Source: an uncultured bacterium
Lineage (GTDB): Bacteria > Bacillota > Clostridia > Oscillospirales > Ruminococcaceae
Direction of reading: 5' to 3'
NCBI GenBank assembly: GCA_905214265.1
Contig: CAJMLQ010000124.1
Coordinates: 1 to 8,775 of the forward strand
Length of the DNA stretch: 8,775 nucleotides
Shown: piece by piece, positions 1 to 5,394 of the stretch
Numbering within the stretch: the stretch's first letter is position 1
Layout of the letters: every line of letters starts with the position of its first letter
Program-made: the position numbers and the translations under genes
Notes under the pieces: generated by a model
The model's input: the letters and a program-made list of their open reading frames with translations, nothing else
Database searches by the model: none
Told to the model about the DNA's origin: nothing

Positions 1-445
1 AAATGGGCAGCGGCATCAGCTCCGGCGTTTCGTCGCAGGCGTAGCCGAACATCATTCCCTGGTCCCCGGCGCCGTTTTCGCTGTCCCCGGCGTCCTGCCC
101 GCTCTTGACCTCCAGCGCCTTGTCCACACCCATGGCGATATCCCCGGACTGCTCGTGGATGGAAGTCAGCACCGCGCAAGTGTAGCCGTCAAAGCCGTAT
201 TTTGCCCGGTCGTAGCCGATATCGATAACCACATCCCGGACGATTTTGGGAATGTCAACGTAGCAGTGGGTAGAAATCTCTCCCATGACCATCACCATTC
301 CGGTGGTGCAGCAGGTTTCGCAGGCGACCCGCCCCTGGGGGTCCTGCTCCAGAATCGCGTCTAAGACCGCGTCAGAAATCTGGTCGCAGATTTTATCGGG
401 ATGTCCCTCCGTGACGGACTCCGATGAAAACAGATACTTGGACAT
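1..445 (-). CDS. metK: S-adenosylmethionine synthetase (methionine adenosyltransferase), N-terminal part
   Basis: MetK is a cytosolic enzyme that makes S-adenosylmethionine from methionine and ATP. Only the first 148 codons are in the window; the gene runs off the left edge. I translated it from the reverse strand starting at the ATG at 445. Residues 1-18 contain the family's opening, with SSESVTEGHPDK (7-18), where the GHPDK segment binds ATP and metal. Residues 125-136 (GAGDQGMMFGYA) are the second family signature. Both signatures are intact and correctly spaced against the usual protein of about 390-400 residues, so nothing suggests a pseudogene. The start is supported by a purine-rich ribosome site (AAAGGAAGGG, complement of 451-460) five bases upstream. 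A SAM-I riboswitch with a terminator lies in the leader, so expression should fall when SAM is high. Identification is close to certain; only the C-terminal part is unseen. Confidence 0.97.
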   Translation of the reverse strand, partial: MSKYLFSSESVTEGHPDKICDQISDAVLDAILEQDPQGRVACETCCTTGMVMVMGEISTHCYVDIPKIVRDVVIDIGYDRAKYGFDGYTCAVLTSIHEQSGDIAMGVDKALEVKSGQDAGDSENGAGDQGMMFGYACDETPELMPLPI

Positions 446-558
446 TGCGTCCCTTCCTTTCCCTGTGCATGCGCACAGTGTCGATTTCGTGCGGAACGGG
501 TCGCTCCCGCTCCCATCCGCACGGGGAGTCGGGCCGGCAGGAAAGACGCCAGCACAAC

Positions 559-585
559 AAAAAAGCGCCCGGAAATCGAGCGCTT
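559..585 (-). terminator. Riboswitch-controlled intrinsic terminator before metK
   Basis: On the reverse strand, arms AGCGCUC (584-578) and GGGCGCU (570-564) form a 7 bp stem with one G-U pair and a 7-nt loop, followed directly by a run of six U. It lies 17 bases after the SAM-I aptamer and over 110 bases before the metK start, which is the usual position of the expression platform. A candidate antiterminator is AGUCGAG (616-610, between P4 and P1) pairing with CUCGAUU (580-574), which would break the top three pairs of the terminator. That alternative pairing is my inference. Confidence 0.9.
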
Positions 586-601
586 ACAGTTTTGTGTCAA
601 A

Positions 602-700
602 CCTCATCTCTCGACTGCGTCGCAGGAATTGGCACCTTACCGGACCCCGGTAGGTTGTCGTGGCTTCACAGGTCCTGTTCCTCCGCCACTCTTGATAAGG
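602..700 (-). promoter_or_regulatory. SAM-I (S-box) riboswitch aptamer in the metK leader
   Basis: This reverse-strand RNA domain binds S-adenosylmethionine. All four helices can be drawn. P1 pairs CCUUAUC (700-694) with GAUGAGG (608-602). P2 pairs GUGGC (689-685) with GCCAC (664-660), followed by the conserved CUGUGAAGCC side of the kink-turn region. P3 has ACCGG/CCGGU around a GGU loop, extended by CCU/AGG. P4 is a short CUGC/GCAG hairpin at 615-625. Conserved single-stranded stretches of the class, AAGAG, GGUGCCAAUUCC and GAGAUGAGG, are present in order. The position, between promoter and metK start, matches the textbook role of S-box elements in Firmicutes methionine genes. SAM binding stabilises P1 and lets the following terminator form. 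A Tte1186-like or SAM-II/III element does not fit this fold. Confidence 0.96.
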
Positions 701-714
701 TAATTATCGTTTTT

Positions 715-743
715 ATTTTACTGGATTCCGCTTTATTTGTCAA
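715..743 (-). promoter_or_regulatory. Housekeeping sigma promoter for metK
   Basis: On the reverse strand, a perfect -35 box TTGACA (743-738) and a -10 box TAAAAT (720-715) are separated by exactly 17 bases. The predicted transcript would start near 708, a few bases before the P1 helix of the SAM-I riboswitch, which is where S-box leaders normally begin. Confidence 0.9.
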
Positions 744-859
744 GGGGCACACTCACATGAATTGAACGGATGAAAGCAGAAAAAATTGGCATTTTGCCGT
801 TTTTACTGAAAAAAGTCCAATTTTTTTCGCCTTGGATTCCAAAACAAATATTTTTTCTC

Positions 860-888
860 TTGACTTTTCCGCCGTTTCCTTTTACAAT
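860..888 (+). promoter_or_regulatory. Promoter for the trkA-trkA-lexA cluster
   Basis: TTGACT (860-865) and TACAAT (883-888) are separated by 17 bases, one mismatch each from the sigma-A consensus. The expected start near 895 gives a leader of about 70 nt before the first trkA start at 965. It lies back to back with the metK promoter, about 115 bases away, within a 519-base divergent intergenic region (446-964). The rest of that region outside the promoters and the riboswitch shows AT-rich sequence and no gene I can support. No GAACNNNNGTTC-type LexA box is visible near it. Confidence 0.85.
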
Positions 889-964
889 ATGTATGAAAGA
901 TACTGACGGTTCAACGCCGCCGGCTCTTGATCATTTTATTGAGAAAAAGGACGGCCCATAACGG

Positions 965-1582
965 ATGAATATTTTAATTGTTGGCTGCGGACGTGTCGGC
1001 TCGGAGCTGGCCGGCATTCTCAGCCGCGAAGGCCACGACATCTCGGTGGTTGACCGGAGCGCGGACTCCTTTGCCCTTCTGCCGGAGGATTTTTCCGGCT
1101 ATTGCACGGCCGGGGTCCCCATCGACCAGGACGTCCTCCGCCAAGCCGGCATTGAAAACTGCGACGCCCTTGCTGCGGTCAGTCCCGATGACAACGTCAA
1201 CATCATGGTCTGCCAGCTGGCGAGGGAAATGTTCCATGTGGACAATCTCATCGCCCGCATCAATGATCCCCGCCGGGAAAATGTGTTCAGCCATTTTGGC
1301 TTACGCACTATCTGCCCCACGAACATCACAGTGGACAACGTCAAGGGGAGTCTCATGCCGGAGAAGCACCAGCAAATGCATTTCGGCTCCCATACCGTCA
1401 GTTTCCGGAACTTTGAAGTTCCCAAACGGCTCTATGGTGCCTCAACCGCCGATATCGACGTCGGCAGCGGAGAGAGCCTTTTTGCAGTCCGCCGGTCGGA
1501 TTATACCTTTCAGTTGCTGTCGGAGGGTCCCGTGACGCTTCAGGCTGGGGACTGGCTGATCATCTGCAGCGTTGTCGATTAA
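965..1582 (+). CDS. TrkA-family K+ transport regulatory protein, first copy (205 aa)
   Basis: This is a cytosolic RCK-type protein expected to bind NAD(H) or another nucleotide and gate a TrkH/KtrB-type potassium channel in the membrane. Residues 1-31 form the Rossmann start, GCGRVG at 7-12 with the acidic residue D30 after the second strand, which favours NAD over NADP. The TrkA_N domain fills about residues 1-130 and a small RCK_C-type domain the remainder. The length is that of a single-unit KtrA-like protein, half the size of the tandem E. coli TrkA. The start fits because the protein begins right at the Rossmann strand. The ribosome site (AAAGGA, 946-951) is 13 bases away, which is long, so translation may be modest. 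It is followed 12 bases later by a second TrkA gene. The GD found at the third strand in the second copy is replaced by GV here, a possible difference in ligand binding. Confidence 0.9.
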   Translation: MNILIVGCGRVGSELAGILSREGHDISVVDRSADSFALLPEDFSGYCTAGVPIDQDVLRQAGIENCDALAAVSPDDNVNIMVCQLAREMFHVDNLIARINDPRRENVFSHFGLRTICPTNITVDNVKGSLMPEKHQQMHFGSHTVSFRNFEVPKRLYGASTADIDVGSGESLFAVRRSDYTFQLLSEGPVTLQAGDWLIICSVVD

Positions 1583-1594
1583 AGGAGTCTTTCC

Positions 1595-2257
1595 ATGAAA
1601 ATCGTCATTGTCGGCGGCGGCTCCGTCGGTTATTATTTGGCCAAGGCACTGATGGAGCACAATCACGAACCTTCTATCGTGGAACAAAACAAAGTGGTCT
1701 GCATGCGTCTCGCCGATGAGCTGGACATTCCGGTCATCCACGGCGATGGCACAACGATCGAAGCCTTGGGTGACGCCGGGTGCGGCAGTTCTGACGCTCT
1801 GATCGCCGTCACAGGCCGGGATGAGGCCAACCTCATCGCCTGCCAGCTGGCGAAAATGGAGTTTCACATCCAGCGGACGGTCGCCAAGGCCAACAATCCA
1901 AAAAATGCCAGTGTTATGAGCGATTTGGGGGTGGATATCACCGTTTCCAGCATCGATTATATTTCCCGCATGATCGAACGGGAGGTAGACATCTCCGCAA
2001 TCAAACATGTGGTTTCCCTGAATCAAGGACGATCCTCCATCAGCGAAATCCTGCTGCCGGACGACTTTAAATATTCCGGTAAGCAGCTGATGGATATCCG
2101 CCTGCCGGAGCAGTCGGTTATCGTCACGGTAGAGCGCGGCGGGGAGGCAATTATCCCCCGCGGCAACACCCGTATCTACTCCGGCGACAAACTTTTGATT
2201 GTAGCCAAGGATGAGGCGCTTCACGCCGTTAAGGAAAAACTGAAGCTCACCGATTAA
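1595..2257 (+). CDS. TrkA-family K+ transport regulatory protein, second copy (220 aa)
   Basis: This is a second RCK-type regulator of potassium uptake. Residues 7-12 (GGGSVG) and E30 after the second strand form the nucleotide-binding fold; HGDGT follows the third strand, as in typical TrkA/KtrA proteins. The TrkA_N domain covers about residues 1-130 and the RCK_C domain about 140-220, including a typical strand pattern and IYSGDKLLIVA. The ribosome site AAAGGAG (1581-1587) overlaps the stop codon of the first copy and sits seven bases before the ATG, so the two are surely co-transcribed and probably translated in concert. The two proteins align along their length (for example CQLA and the NDP/NNP segment) but are clearly diverged, so they may form a hetero-octameric ring. 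No trkH or ktrB gene is in the window. Whether to call it ktrA or trkA cannot be decided here. Confidence 0.92.
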   Translation: MKIVIVGGGSVGYYLAKALMEHNHEPSIVEQNKVVCMRLADELDIPVIHGDGTTIEALGDAGCGSSDALIAVTGRDEANLIACQLAKMEFHIQRTVAKANNPKNASVMSDLGVDITVSSIDYISRMIEREVDISAIKHVVSLNQGRSSISEILLPDDFKYSGKQLMDIRLPEQSVIVTVERGGEAIIPRGNTRIYSGDKLLIVAKDEALHAVKEKLKLTD

Positions 2258-2268
2258 GGAGGAACGCG

Positions 2269-2850
2269 ATGATCAGCGCAAAAGGACAGCTTATTTATGA
2301 CTACATCCGGGATTGCATCCTGAATCACAACTTTTCCCCCACTGTCCGGGAAATTTGTGAGGAAGTCGGAATCAAATCCACTTCCACCGTCCATTATTAT
2401 TTAAAGGAACTGGTGGACGAAGGATATATCGTCAAGGACGACTTGAAGAAGCGCACGATTAAACTCCCGGGCAGTACGACTTTCTCTGTTCCCCTTCTCG
2501 GAACGGTGACAGCAGGGATTCCGATCACTGCCATCGAGGAGATCGAGGAGTATCTGCCGGTCCCCAACCTGTCCGGAAACCCGGAGGACTATTTTGCTCT
2601 TCACGTCCGTGGTGAAAGCATGATCAACGCCGGAATCCTGGATGGAGATATTGTCGTCGTACACAAAACACCGGTCTGCCGCAACGGGGATATCATCGTC
2701 GCGCTGATTGACGACGAGGCGACGGTCAAGCGGTTCTACAAGGAAAATGGCCATTTCCGTCTGATGCCGGAAAATCCGGATTTCAAACCGATTATCGTGG
2801 AAGAGATGACCATTCTCGGCAAGGTCGCCGCACTCATCCGCAACTACTGA
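2269..2850 (+). CDS. lexA: LexA SOS-response repressor (autocleaving)
   Basis: LexA represses DNA-damage genes and cuts itself when RecA filaments form. At 193 residues it is slightly short for the family but complete. The N-terminal winged helix-turn-helix is residues 1-66, with SPTVREICEEVGIKSTSTVH (23-42) as the recognition region. The cleavage bond is A82-G83 in VTAGIP. The serine nucleophile is S117 in RGESM and the lysine base is K154 in ATVKRF, so the S24 peptidase dyad is intact. The start has a strong ribosome site (AAGGAGGA) just after the stop of the second trkA gene, 11 bases upstream, which suggests one transcript. An ideal hairpin terminator follows the stop. No canonical Gram-positive SOS box is visible upstream of the shared promoter or in the short gap before lexA, so the usual autoregulation is not evident. 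Confidence 0.97.
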   Translation: MISAKGQLIYDYIRDCILNHNFSPTVREICEEVGIKSTSTVHYYLKELVDEGYIVKDDLKKRTIKLPGSTTFSVPLLGTVTAGIPITAIEEIEEYLPVPNLSGNPEDYFALHVRGESMINAGILDGDIVVVHKTPVCRNGDIIVALIDDEATVKRFYKENGHFRLMPENPDFKPIIVEEMTILGKVAALIRNY

Positions 2851-2854
2851 CAGC

Positions 2855-2890
2855 AAGGGAAAGGGGCCTGCAGGCCTCCTTTCCCTTTTT
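2855..2890 (+). terminator. Strong intrinsic terminator after lexA
   Basis: A 14 bp stem with one bulged T (arms 2855-2868 and 2873-2887, loop TGCA) ends in a run of five T, two of which belong to the stem. Its tip is the palindrome GGCCTGCAGGCC. It begins four bases after the lexA stop. It should end the trkA-trkA-lexA transcript, yet the comF start lies only 32 bases beyond it. Confidence 0.93.
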
Positions 2891-2922
2891 CGTCTTTCAT
2901 CGGAACCGGCGGGAGGTTTTTT

Positions 2923-3633
2923 ATGAAACTGAGCCAGGTGCTGGCAGCCATACTGTTTCCCAAACGCTGTCCCTTTTGCGGGACGGTCATTCCGTATACG
3001 GCGCGCTGCTGCGCCGCCTGTGAAAAGATTCTTCCCCGAACCGGAAGCGGACTCTGCCGGGGCTGCGGGAAATCCCCCTGCGTCTGCGGGAAGGACTGGC
3101 CGCTGGACGGGGTCTTTCCCGCCTTTGAGTACCGCGGGGAAGCTGCCCGGGCCATCCGGCAGATGAAATTTCATGACAGGCCGGCCATTGCCCGGCACCT
3201 TGCACCTTACCTGGCGGAAATTCTGCCGGAGGGATTGTCTTTTGATGCCATCGTGCCCATTCCCATGAACCGATCCGGAATCCGGCGGCGCGGCTACAAT
3301 CAAGCCGCTTTGCTCGCCCGTTTTCTCTCCCGGGAGACTGGGATCCCATGGGAAGAGCTTTTGGTAAAGGTCCGGAAGACCCGCCCGCAGCACATGCTCA
3401 ACGCCCGGGAGCGCCGCAGCAACCTCTCCGGGGCGTATGCACCCGCCAAAGGCGCGGCTATCCAGGGCCGGATCCTCCTGCTTTGCGATGATGTGACCAC
3501 TACCGGAGCAACCCTGCGGGAGGCCGCCGGAATTCTGCGGCAAAACGGGGCTCGGGCGGTGTATGCAGTAACTGCTGCGGCAACCGGCCTTTCCAGCATG
3601 CAGGACGGTCCTCTGGAGACAGAATCATTTTGA
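2923..3633 (+). CDS. comF: ComF-family phosphoribosyltransferase-like protein (236 aa)
   Basis: ComF proteins take part in uptake of transforming DNA: in Bacillus and Helicobacter, ComF/ComFC acts with the helicase ComFA in carrying single-stranded DNA inward. The N-terminal part holds a zinc-ribbon-like cysteine array: C16/C19, C30/C33, C45/C48 and C53/C55. The C-terminal part is a PRTase fold with RRRGYNQ (121-127), the Q156-L159-R162-N167 signature and the PRPP-binding loop CDDVTTTGAT (188-197). The length is normal and no domain is broken. The ribosome site GGGAGG (2911-2916) is six bases before the ATG. No comFA is in the window. A strong terminator stands directly upstream with no visible promoter in between, so its expression is unexplained. 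No terminator is obvious after it. Many genomes keep comF without natural competence, so a DNA-uptake role here is inference. Confidence 0.93.
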   Translation: MKLSQVLAAILFPKRCPFCGTVIPYTARCCAACEKILPRTGSGLCRGCGKSPCVCGKDWPLDGVFPAFEYRGEAARAIRQMKFHDRPAIARHLAPYLAEILPEGLSFDAIVPIPMNRSGIRRRGYNQAALLARFLSRETGIPWEELLVKVRKTRPQHMLNARERRSNLSGAYAPAKGAAIQGRILLLCDDVTTTGATLREAAGILRQNGARAVYAVTAAATGLSSMQDGPLETESF

Positions 3634-3701
3634 AAGGCATTGCATTCCAAAACGGCTGCGCTTATATTTTATGAAGGTACCAAACTATTCTGCTGTTTTT
3701 G

Positions 3702-3731
3702 TTGCCAAACGCTTCCAGTTTGTAGTATAAT
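3702..3731 (+). promoter_or_regulatory. Promoter upstream of the mreB-like gene
   Basis: TTGCCA (3702-3707) and a perfect TATAAT (3726-3731) are separated by 18 bases. The start would be near 3738, giving a leader of about 145 nt before the coding start at 3884. The 250 bases between comF and the mreB-like gene hold this promoter, a short candidate ORF (3746-3829) and otherwise nothing I recognise. A 5 bp hairpin GCAGC/GCTGC with loop ACAT occurs in the leader. I see no known riboswitch fold. Confidence 0.78.
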
Positions 3732-3745
3732 GAGTGCAAGCCATC

Positions 3746-3829
3746 ATGGGCCCAGATCTTGATTTCACAGCGCAGCACATGCTGCAGAATAGCCACAAGG
3801 ACCTGAGCAGAGGCCGCACCGTATCATAA
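3746..3829 (+). CDS. Candidate 27-codon leader ORF (unproven)
   Basis: An ATG-to-TAA frame of 27 codons lies fully inside the mreB leader. It begins only about 8 bases after the predicted transcription start, so it has almost no room for a ribosome site and none is seen. The peptide starts MGPDLDFTAQ and ends RTVS, is charged toward its C-terminus and has no membrane segment. I recognise no family. It could be a leaderless small protein, the remnant of an older gene, or chance. It stops 54 bases before the next gene. Confidence 0.2.
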   Translation: MGPDLDFTAQHMLQNSHKDLSRGRTVS

Positions 3830-3870
3830 AAACGCGCGCTTGTCCCATAGGCATATTTTGAAATTCCCTA

Positions 3871-3876
3871 AGGAGG
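3871..3876 (+). promoter_or_regulatory. Ribosome site that fixes a TTG start
   Basis: A perfect AGGAGG is placed seven bases before the TTG at 3884. It decides the start of the mreB-like gene, because no ATG or GTG in this frame gives a sensible N-terminus. Confidence 0.85.
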
Positions 3877-3883
3877 AATCATT

Positions 3884-4900
3884 TTGGCAGGAGTTGACCT
3901 CGGTATCGACCTCGGTACCACAAAAATCATCGTATACCGCCGCGGCAAGGGCATCGTTTTGGAGGAACCCAGTGTCGTTGCCTATAACGTCCGCACGGAG
4001 CAGGTGGTCGCCGTCGGCCACGAGGCGCTGGCCATGCTGGGTAAGACTCCGGCCTACATCCAGACGGAATGCCCTATCCGCGACGGCGTGATTTCCAATC
4101 ATCTCTACACGGAATTTCTCGTCAAGGAGTTCGTCCGAAAGGTAACCCGCAGTTTCCTGATCAAACCCCGGATCGCCATCTGCATTCCCTCCTCCATCAC
4201 CCACGTAGAAGCCCGCGCCGTAGTGGAAGCGGCCATGAGCGCCGGCGCCCGAAGGGTCTATCTGGTAGATGAACCTCTCGCCGCCGCCATGGGGGCTGGA
4301 ATCGACGTCACCGCGCCCAGCGGCCATATGATGGTGGATTCCGGCGGCGGTACGACGGACGTAGCTGTCATTTCCCTGGGCGGCATTGTCACGGCGGACT
4401 CCCTACGGGTAGCGGGCAATACCTTTGACGAATCCATCGTAAAATACATTCAGAACACCTACAAGCTGGCCATTGGCAGCAAAGTCGCGGAAAAGTTGAA
4501 AAAGGAGATCGGATGTGTGTTCGAGCCTGACAGCGAAATTTCCGCGACTGTAAAAGGCCGGAACCTCTTAACCGGCTATCCAGAACAGATCACCATCACC
4601 CAAACGGAGCTTTTCGATGTTCTCCGTCCCCATGCGGATGAGATTGTTGCCTCTGTCCGCAGCGTTCTGGAGCGCACTCCGCCGGAGCTGATCGGCGATA
4701 TCCACGACAACGGCATCGTCATGACCGGCGGCACCTCCTTGCTCCGCGGCATGGACCGCCTTATCGAGGAGAACACCGGCGTCGAGACTCGAGTGGCGGA
4801 GGAGGCGGTGCGCTGCGTCGGAATCGGCACCGGAAGATCCTTTGAACAGATGGACGAGCTGAAGGAAGGTTTCCAAAACGCCGCCACCTACAGCCATTGA
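3884..4900 (+). CDS. MreB/Mbl-family rod-shape actin homologue (338 aa)
   Basis: This is a bacterial actin that forms membrane-associated filaments guiding peptidoglycan synthesis along the cell side wall. Phosphate-1 is GIDLGTTK (7-14); the connecting and catalytic region includes VDEPLAAAMGAG with E130; phosphate-2 is DSGGGTTD (152-159); the adenosine motif is MTGGTSLL (280-287). The length is typical of MreB. The start is TTG at 3884: AGGAGG (3871-3876) stands seven bases upstream and the protein then begins directly at the actin fold, with no better ATG. Unusual details: phosphate-2 reads DSGGGTTD where DIGGGTTE is common, and the adenosine motif has GGT where GGG is common. It could be mreB, mbl or a further paralogue; no mreC or mreD is nearby, which is the usual context of mreB proper. 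A DUF3842 gene follows after 10 bases, so the two are likely one operon. Confidence 0.93.
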   Translation: MAGVDLGIDLGTTKIIVYRRGKGIVLEEPSVVAYNVRTEQVVAVGHEALAMLGKTPAYIQTECPIRDGVISNHLYTEFLVKEFVRKVTRSFLIKPRIAICIPSSITHVEARAVVEAAMSAGARRVYLVDEPLAAAMGAGIDVTAPSGHMMVDSGGGTTDVAVISLGGIVTADSLRVAGNTFDESIVKYIQNTYKLAIGSKVAEKLKKEIGCVFEPDSEISATVKGRNLLTGYPEQITITQTELFDVLRPHADEIVASVRSVLERTPPELIGDIHDNGIVMTGGTSLLRGMDRLIEENTGVETRVAEEAVRCVGIGTGRSFEQMDELKEGFQNAATYSH

Positions 4901-4910
4901 GGGCCGCGCC

Positions 4911-5336
4911 ATGAATATTTTGATTATTGACGGTCAGGGCGGCGGCATCGGTCGGATGTTGACCGAGCAGTTGCGCGCTGCCCTTCCGGACGCATTTCTC
5001 ATCGCCGTCGGCGCCAACTCCGCCGCCACTTCCGCCATGCTCAAAGCCGGTGCCAACGCAGGCGCCACCGGCGAAAACGCCGTAATCTACAACTGTGGCC
5101 GCGCGGATGTCATCACCGGCCCCGCGGGGATCCTCCTGGCGAACGCCATGTTCGGGGAGATTTCCCCGGCAATGGCCCAGGCAGTGTCCGAAAGCCCGTG
5201 TCCCAAGGTCCTGATCCCTGTGCAGAAGTGCCATCTGCAGATGGCCGGTGTGGCCGAGCTGCCCCTGGCCCGCTATCTGGAGGATGCGGTCGTCCGTATT
5301 TTCGCGATCTGCTCCGGTGAAAAATCCGTCCTGTAG
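4911..5336 (+). CDS. DUF3842 family protein, function unknown (141 aa)
   Basis: I recognise this as the DUF3842 family, found mainly in Clostridia and related bacteria, without a known function. The start, MNILIIDGQGGGIG, puts a glycine-rich turn (GQGGGIG, 8-14) right after a hydrophobic strand, which resembles a nucleotide- or cofactor-binding loop. The second conserved block is VGANSAATSAMLKAGA (33-48), followed by ATGENAVIYNC (52-62). A third region, KVLIPVQKC (99-107), looks like a late strand plus a conserved cysteine. There is no signal peptide or membrane segment, so it should be cytosolic. The start is 10 bases after the mreB-like stop, with GAGGG overlapping the stop codon as a modest ribosome site. 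A strong terminator follows at once, so it is the last gene of a two-gene unit. A role tied to MreB or wall synthesis is inference from position only. Confidence 0.85.
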   Translation: MNILIIDGQGGGIGRMLTEQLRAALPDAFLIAVGANSAATSAMLKAGANAGATGENAVIYNCGRADVITGPAGILLANAMFGEISPAMAQAVSESPCPKVLIPVQKCHLQMAGVAELPLARYLEDAVVRIFAICSGEKSVL

Positions 5337-5340
5337 CGAC

Positions 5341-5372
5341 AAAACCGCCCCGCGGCCTGCGGGGCGGTTTTT
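5341..5372. terminator. Intrinsic terminator between convergent operons
   Basis: A perfect 13 bp stem (arms 5341-5353 and 5359-5371) with a 5-base loop ends in five T on the plus strand, four bases after the DUF3842 stop. On the minus strand the same hairpin ends in four T and lies 22 bases past the dehydrogenase stop, so it may serve both operons, more weakly in that direction. Confidence 0.9.
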
Positions 5373-5394
5373 CTATGCTTATCCGGCGAAAGAA

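Noticed and set aside
770..961. A 63-codon plus-strand frame before the first trkA
   Set aside because: It runs through the promoter (860-888), so its start would not be on the transcript. The in-frame ATG at 893 lies at the predicted transcription start with no ribosome site.
895..964. Possible c-di-AMP riboswitch before the K+ regulator genes
   Set aside because: Such elements are common upstream of ktr genes, but the predicted leader is only about 70 bases and shows none of the expected helices.
1408..1421. GAAC-TTTGAA-GTTC, a LexA-like inverted repeat
   Set aside because: The spacer is six bases and the site is inside the first trkA coding sequence.
1442..2224. A 260-codon open frame on the minus strand over the trkA genes
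   Set aside because: It is antisense to intact TrkA domains, shows no recognisable motif and has no promoter.
2401..3543. A 380-codon open frame on the minus strand across lexA and comF
   Set aside because: It is antisense to two certain genes, spans their terminator, has low-complexity proline/glycine-rich content and no ribosome site or family pattern. Long shadow frames are common in GC-rich DNA.
3634..3700. Possible terminator after comF
   Set aside because: I could not draw a stable stem followed by a T-run; only weak short pairings occur.
5140..5154. CGAAC-GCCAT-GTTCG, resembling a Gram-positive SOS box
   Set aside because: The half-sites are five bases apart instead of four, and it lies deep inside the DUF3842 coding sequence, not near a promoter.
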